A stretch of 9,320 nt of DNA from JBOHSA01 sp050732995 (GTDB lineage: Bacteria; Gemmatimonadota; Gemmatimonadetes; Gemmatimonadales; GWC2-71-9): the NCBI GenBank assembly GCA_050732995.1, contig JBOHSA010000051.1, positions 1 to 9,320 of the forward strand, given 5' to 3'. Below are positions 5,823-9,320 of this stretch, piece by piece. Position 1 is the first letter of the stretch. Each line of letters opens with the position of its first letter. The position numbers were made by a program, and so were the translations under genes. The notes under the pieces are model-generated. The model did not search any database. It saw only the letters and a list, made by a program, of their open reading frames with translations, and was not told where the DNA came from.

Positions 5823-6625
5823 GGGGAGGCTCCGGCGTCGAGCTGCGTCCGGAAGAACCGCACCACCGCCGCCCACGCGCTGTCGGCCGCGGCGGGATTG
5901 TCGCGCGTGCGCAGGAAGCCGTGCCCCGTGCCGGGATACACCGCATAGCGGTAGTCCTTCCCCGCCTGGTGCAGCGCCGCCGCCACGTCGGGCAGGGCGG
6001 CGTTGATCCGCGCATCGTGTTCGGCGTACACCCCCAGACCCCGCGCCCGGATGCGGGCCACGTCGGCCGGATTGGGTCCCGAGCCGTAGCACACCACGAA
6101 GCCCTTCAGGTCGGGATTGTTGGTGGCGTAGCGGAAGCTCTGCGCCCCGCCCCAGCAGAACCCGATCACCCCGACGCTCGTTGCGCGCACCGCCTTGAGC
6201 GTCTTGAGGTACGCGAAGGTCGCGTCCAGGTCGGCCGTCACGGAGTCTGGCGGGAGAGAGCTGATCCATCGCCGCGCGCTGTCGCCCGCGGCCGGCGTCC
6301 CACCCCGCCGCGACAACAGGTCCGGCGCGATCGCCACGAACCCGTCCGCGGCGAGCCGCTCGGTGGTCTGCCGGATGAAATCCGACAGGCCGAAGATCTC
6401 GTGGATCACGATCACCGCCGGTGCCGCCTCCCGCCGCTCGGGGTACGCGAGGTAGGCCGTGACGCTGTCCTTCCCCGAGAGATACTTGACGTACTCGGCG
6501 TGGATGTCGGCGGTCGGGCGGTCAGCCGGTCGGGCGGACGGTGACCCCGCCGCCGCCACCAGCATCGCTCCACCAACAACGCCGACCGCCAGACCGCCCG
6601 TCCGCCTGACCATGCTAGTTCTCAT
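5819..6625 (-). CDS. Exported dienelactone hydrolase family protein
   Basis: 268 residues. GGAGGG at 6632-6637, 6 nt before ATG 6625, fixes the start; a second ATG at 6613 has no such site. A hydrophobic segment (10-27) after basic residues suggests Sec export. The alpha/beta-hydrolase core is of the dienelactone hydrolase type: IHEIFGL (74-80), nucleophile elbow GFCWGG with Cys157 (155-160), acid Asp204 in AEHDARI (201-207), and His235 in GTGHGF (233-238), giving the Cys-Asp-His triad of the family. Classical DLH hydrolyses dienelactone in chlorocatechol breakdown; secreted members like this often have unknown ester or lactone substrates. It overlaps the end of the broken sugar dehydrogenase by 11 nt and the lipoprotein start by 4 nt. 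If the dehydrogenase once made sugar lactones, a lactone-cleaving partner would make sense; that is inference. Confidence 0.9.
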   Translation of the reverse strand: MRTSMVRRTGGLAVGVVGGAMLVAAAGSPSARPADRPTADIHAEYVKYLSGKDSVTAYLAYPERREAAPAVIVIHEIFGLSDFIRQTTERLAADGFVAIAPDLLSRRGGTPAAGDSARRWISSLPPDSVTADLDATFAYLKTLKAVRATSVGVIGFCWGGAQSFRYATNNPDLKGFVVCYGSGPNPADVARIRARGLGVYAEHDARINAALPDVAAALHQAGKDYRYAVYPGTGHGFLRTRDNPAAADSAWAAVVRFFRTQLDAGASP

Positions 6626-7623
6626 AGCTCACCCTCCAGATCCGTCCACCGAGGTCGTCGGAAATCAGCAACGCGCCGTCGGGCGTCACCAGCAGGTCCA
6701 CCGGCCGACCCCAACGGCTGCCGTCGGAAAGTTGCCATCCGGTCACGAAGTCGTCCACGCTCACCGGACGGCCCTTGAGCACCGTCACCCGCACCACCTT
6801 CGCCCCCGTCGGCACGCTGCGGTTCCAAGAGCCGTGATAGGCGACGAAGGCGGCGGTTCCCACCCCCCCACCCCCTGCTCCCGCACCCCCGTACTCGGGC
6901 GGGAGCCGAGTGCCTGTGTAGAACCGGAGCCCGAGGGGAGCGGAATGGGCCTGGAATGTGATCGCCGGCGGTTCCACGGTCGCGCAATCGGCTCCGGGGT
7001 ACTCCGGGTTGGGCGTCCCCGGAAGGTAGCAGCGCGGCCACCCGTAGTTCCGGCCGCTCCGCAGGATGTTGACCCGTTCGGGCGGCGCGTCGTCGCCCAG
7101 GTTGTCCCGGTCGTTGTTCGTGGCCCAGAGCTCCCCCGTCGCGGGGTGGAACGCGAGCCCGACGGAGTTCCGGAGCCCCGTGGCGAACAGCTGTTCGCCG
7201 GAGCCGTCGCGGTTGTAGCGCACCACGGCGGCGCGCCGCGGGTCGCCCTCGTCGCACACGTTGCACGACGAGCCAATGGCGACCTACATCAGCCCGTCGG
7301 GGCCGAAGACCACTGTGCGCGTACTGTGCCCGCCGGTCGGAATCCCGGAGACCAGGGTGACGGGCGTCGCCGACGCCGTCGCCGTTGGTGTCGGGCAGGC
7401 GGACGATCACGCCCGCGCGGGGTCGTGAGGCGTACATCATTCCGCCGGGCCCCAGCTGCAGAGCGCGCACGCCGGGGAGGTGCTCGGCGAACAAGGCGAC
7501 CCGGAACCGCGGCGGCAGGTAGAGCGTGTGTCCCACGATTGCGTGCGGGACCCGGCCCGCGTCCTGCGACGCGGCGCCGGAGGCGACGACCGCCGCGACG
7601 AGCAGCTTAGCGCCCGTTCGCAT
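6615..7623 (-). pseudogene. PQQ-dependent sugar dehydrogenase (GSDH/sorbosone-type), broken
   Basis: The start ATG 7623 gives a signal peptide (1-20) and sequence up to DTNGDGVGD, then the frame is lost near 7365, where one extra base fits best. The next frame continues VTLVSGIPTGGHSTRTVVFGPDGLM, meets an in-frame TAG at 7284-7286 where relatives carry an aromatic residue (LY-V-x-x-GSSCNVC), and then runs intact to TAG 6615-6617. Family landmarks after the lesions are SGRNYGWPRCYLPG, AHSAPLGLRFYTG, FVAYHGSWNRS and the C-terminal PDGALLISDDLGGRIWRV. Intact homologues are periplasmic beta-propellers oxidising sugars with PQQ. A glycine-rich stretch interrupts the usual 'EY-x-GAAFVA' segment. 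The gene overlaps the E1 gene end by 17 nt. Two lesions within 80 bp may be real decay or assembly errors; if errors, this is a functional enzyme of about 335 residues. Confidence 0.8.
6859..6890 (-). other. G-tract repeat with G-quadruplex potential inside the sugar dehydrogenase
   Basis: On the minus (coding) strand five G-tracts of 5, 3, 5, 7 and 3 are separated by loops of 3, 4, 1 and 1 nt, encoding roughly GAGAGGGGVG. Short loops make a DNA or RNA quadruplex plausible. The insert lies where relatives have a short turn, so slippage expansion is likely. Confidence 0.5.
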
Positions 7624-8710
7624 ACACGCCCCCCAGCGCGCTCGTTCCCGCCGGCATTCGGTCCCGGCTCGCGAGCGCTTCCGCCGCTGCCCCTTCCACC
7701 TCGGCGGTCACCGTGGCCTCGACGGCCTGGAGCTCCGCCGCCGTCCAGCCCTCTTCCTTCAGGTACTCTTCGTACAGCCCGATTGGGTCCCGCCGCCCCC
7801 ACTCCTGGAACAGCCGGTCCGGAAAGGTCTCCCGCGCCTCCCGCTCGTCGTGGGTCGCGTGGCCGCCCATGCGGAACGTGTGCGCGATGAGCATCGCGGG
7901 GCCCTCACCCCGGCGGCAGCGCGTCGCGGCGATCCGCGTGGCGGCGAAGGCGTCGAGCACGTTGTTGCCGTCGAACGCGGCCCCCCACATGCCGTACGCG
8001 GCGGGCCAGTCCCGGAAATCGCCCGGCAGGTGGTGCTGGTCGAGCCGCGTTCCCAACGCCACCTGGTTGTTCTGGATGATGAAGATCGCCGGGACTCGCT
8101 GGACGGCGGCGAAGTTCGTGCCTTCGTGCGCCGCGTCCGTCTTGGTGGCGCCGTCGCCCAGCCAGGTGAGCGCCACGCGCGGCTCGCCTTTCATCTTGAA
8201 CGTGAGGGCGATCCCCGTGATCACCGGCGCCATGTCGCCCACGTGGGAAATCGGCTGCAGCACGCCGCGCATGACGTCGCCCACGTGCAGGTCCCGGCCG
8301 CGCGACGGCGAGTCCCCGGTCGCGAGATAGGCGCGCAGCATGTCCGCCACCGTCATCCCCATCTCGCAGCACGCGGCGGCATTGCGGATCATCGGCGCGA
8401 CGATGTCCGGGCCGCTCTTCCCGCTCCGCTCAAGCGCGTGCACCGGCCCGACCGTGGTGGCCTCTTCGCCCGTGCCGAGCCACGCTTTCGAGATCACGCC
8501 GGTGCGCACCCAGCGCTTGAGCTGGATGTCGTGCAGACGCGCCCGCAGGAGCCCGGCGTACAGACCGAGGTACTCGTCATCCGACAGGGCGCCGACGATC
8601 GCCGCCCGCTCGGGATCGGCGGCGAGCGCTTTCCGAAAGGCCCGCACGAGATCGAGGTCGGGCTTCCAGTCGACGTACTCGGGAGGGTCGAAAGGGGGGA
8701 AGCGCCGCAT
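7607..8710 (-). CDS. 2-oxoacid dehydrogenase E1 component, alpha subunit (ThDP-dependent)
   Basis: 367 residues from ATG 8710 (10 nt after the upstream stop). The thiamine diphosphate motif is complete: GDGATKTDAAHEG begins at Gly185 and ends with Asn214-Asn215 in IIQNN, the spacing expected for E1-alpha subunits. Other family blocks are KAWLGTGEEA (75-84), GRDLHVGD (138-145, the 'G-x-x-x-H' active-site region), GVLQPISHVG (149-158), FDGNN (246-250) and the loop RMGGHATHDE (280-289) equivalent to the R-x-GHS-x-SD loop. The E1 reaction decarboxylates pyruvate or branched-chain 2-oxoacids and passes the acyl group to E2 lipoyl domains. No E1-beta, E2 or E3 gene is in view: a sugar dehydrogenase follows and an unrelated partial gene precedes, so the subunit is orphaned here. 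The frame extends upstream through the neighbouring gene, but that part is an out-of-frame shadow. Substrate preference cannot be read off. Confidence 0.92.
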   Translation of the reverse strand: MRRFPPFDPPEYVDWKPDLDLVRAFRKALAADPERAAIVGALSDDEYLGLYAGLLRARLHDIQLKRWVRTGVISKAWLGTGEEATTVGPVHALERSGKSGPDIVAPMIRNAAACCEMGMTVADMLRAYLATGDSPSRGRDLHVGDVMRGVLQPISHVGDMAPVITGIALTFKMKGEPRVALTWLGDGATKTDAAHEGTNFAAVQRVPAIFIIQNNQVALGTRLDQHHLPGDFRDWPAAYGMWGAAFDGNNVLDAFAATRIAATRCRRGEGPAMLIAHTFRMGGHATHDEREARETFPDRLFQEWGRRDPIGLYEEYLKEEGWTAAELQAVEATVTAEVEGAAAEALASRDRMPAGTSALGGVYANGR

Positions 8711-8720
8711 ACCATCAAAC

Positions 8721-9320
<600 letters not shown>

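Noticed and set aside
6459..7610. Plus-strand open frame of about 383 codons opposite the sugar dehydrogenase
   Set aside because: No family-like content, Arg/Pro-rich; the minus strand shows clear dehydrogenase blocks despite its lesions.

Overview
The window is very GC-rich bacterial DNA with short intergenic gaps, coding overlaps of 4 to 17 nt, and frequent GTG starts. Signal peptides of the '...LGAQ' kind, a Tat-exported hydrolase, an Omp85-type barrel and a lipoprotein indicate a diderm (Gram-negative-type) organism. A Gemmatimonadota-like or similar soil or sediment lineage fits, but this is an impression from gene style only; there is no marker gene. The right end is a run of 33 G (9288-9320), which looks like a sequencing or assembly artefact, so biological sequence probably ends near 9287. 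Bases 1-23 hold no recognisable feature.

Layout: (1) 24-865, minus: a two-TM protein of unknown function, translationally coupled to a small zinc-finger anti-sigma-like membrane protein. (2) 964-3187, plus: a Tat-exported glycosylasparaginase-type Ntn hydrolase, then a surface-antigen (Omp85/D15) beta-barrel 4 nt downstream, behind a good sigma70-like promoter. (3) 3188-3276: a long inverted repeat with arms made of 7-bp units, exactly filling the gap between convergent stop codons. (4) 3275-4405, minus: a lysine 6-dehydrogenase-like enzyme of the saccharopine dehydrogenase superfamily. It is divergent from (5) 4505-5143, plus: a TetR regulator with a probably leaderless promoter. (6) 5140-5319, plus: a frameshifted scrap that I read as the C-terminus of an S41 (tail-specific) peptidase. 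(7) 9287-5316, minus: a tight operon running leftwards. It holds a partial gene cut by the window edge, an orphan E1-alpha 2-oxoacid dehydrogenase subunit, a PQQ-type sugar dehydrogenase broken by a frameshift and a stop codon, a secreted dienelactone-hydrolase-family protein, and a small lipoprotein.

Functionally this is a mixed chromosomal neighbourhood of amino-acid and sugar catabolism plus envelope proteins. I do not see a defence system, mobile element, CRISPR array, RNA gene or clear secondary-metabolite cluster. The items most worth a second look are the heptad-built hairpin between convergent genes, the gene remnant after tetR, the doubly broken sugar dehydrogenase with a glycine-rich G-tract insertion, and the TetR/dehydrogenase divergent pair.
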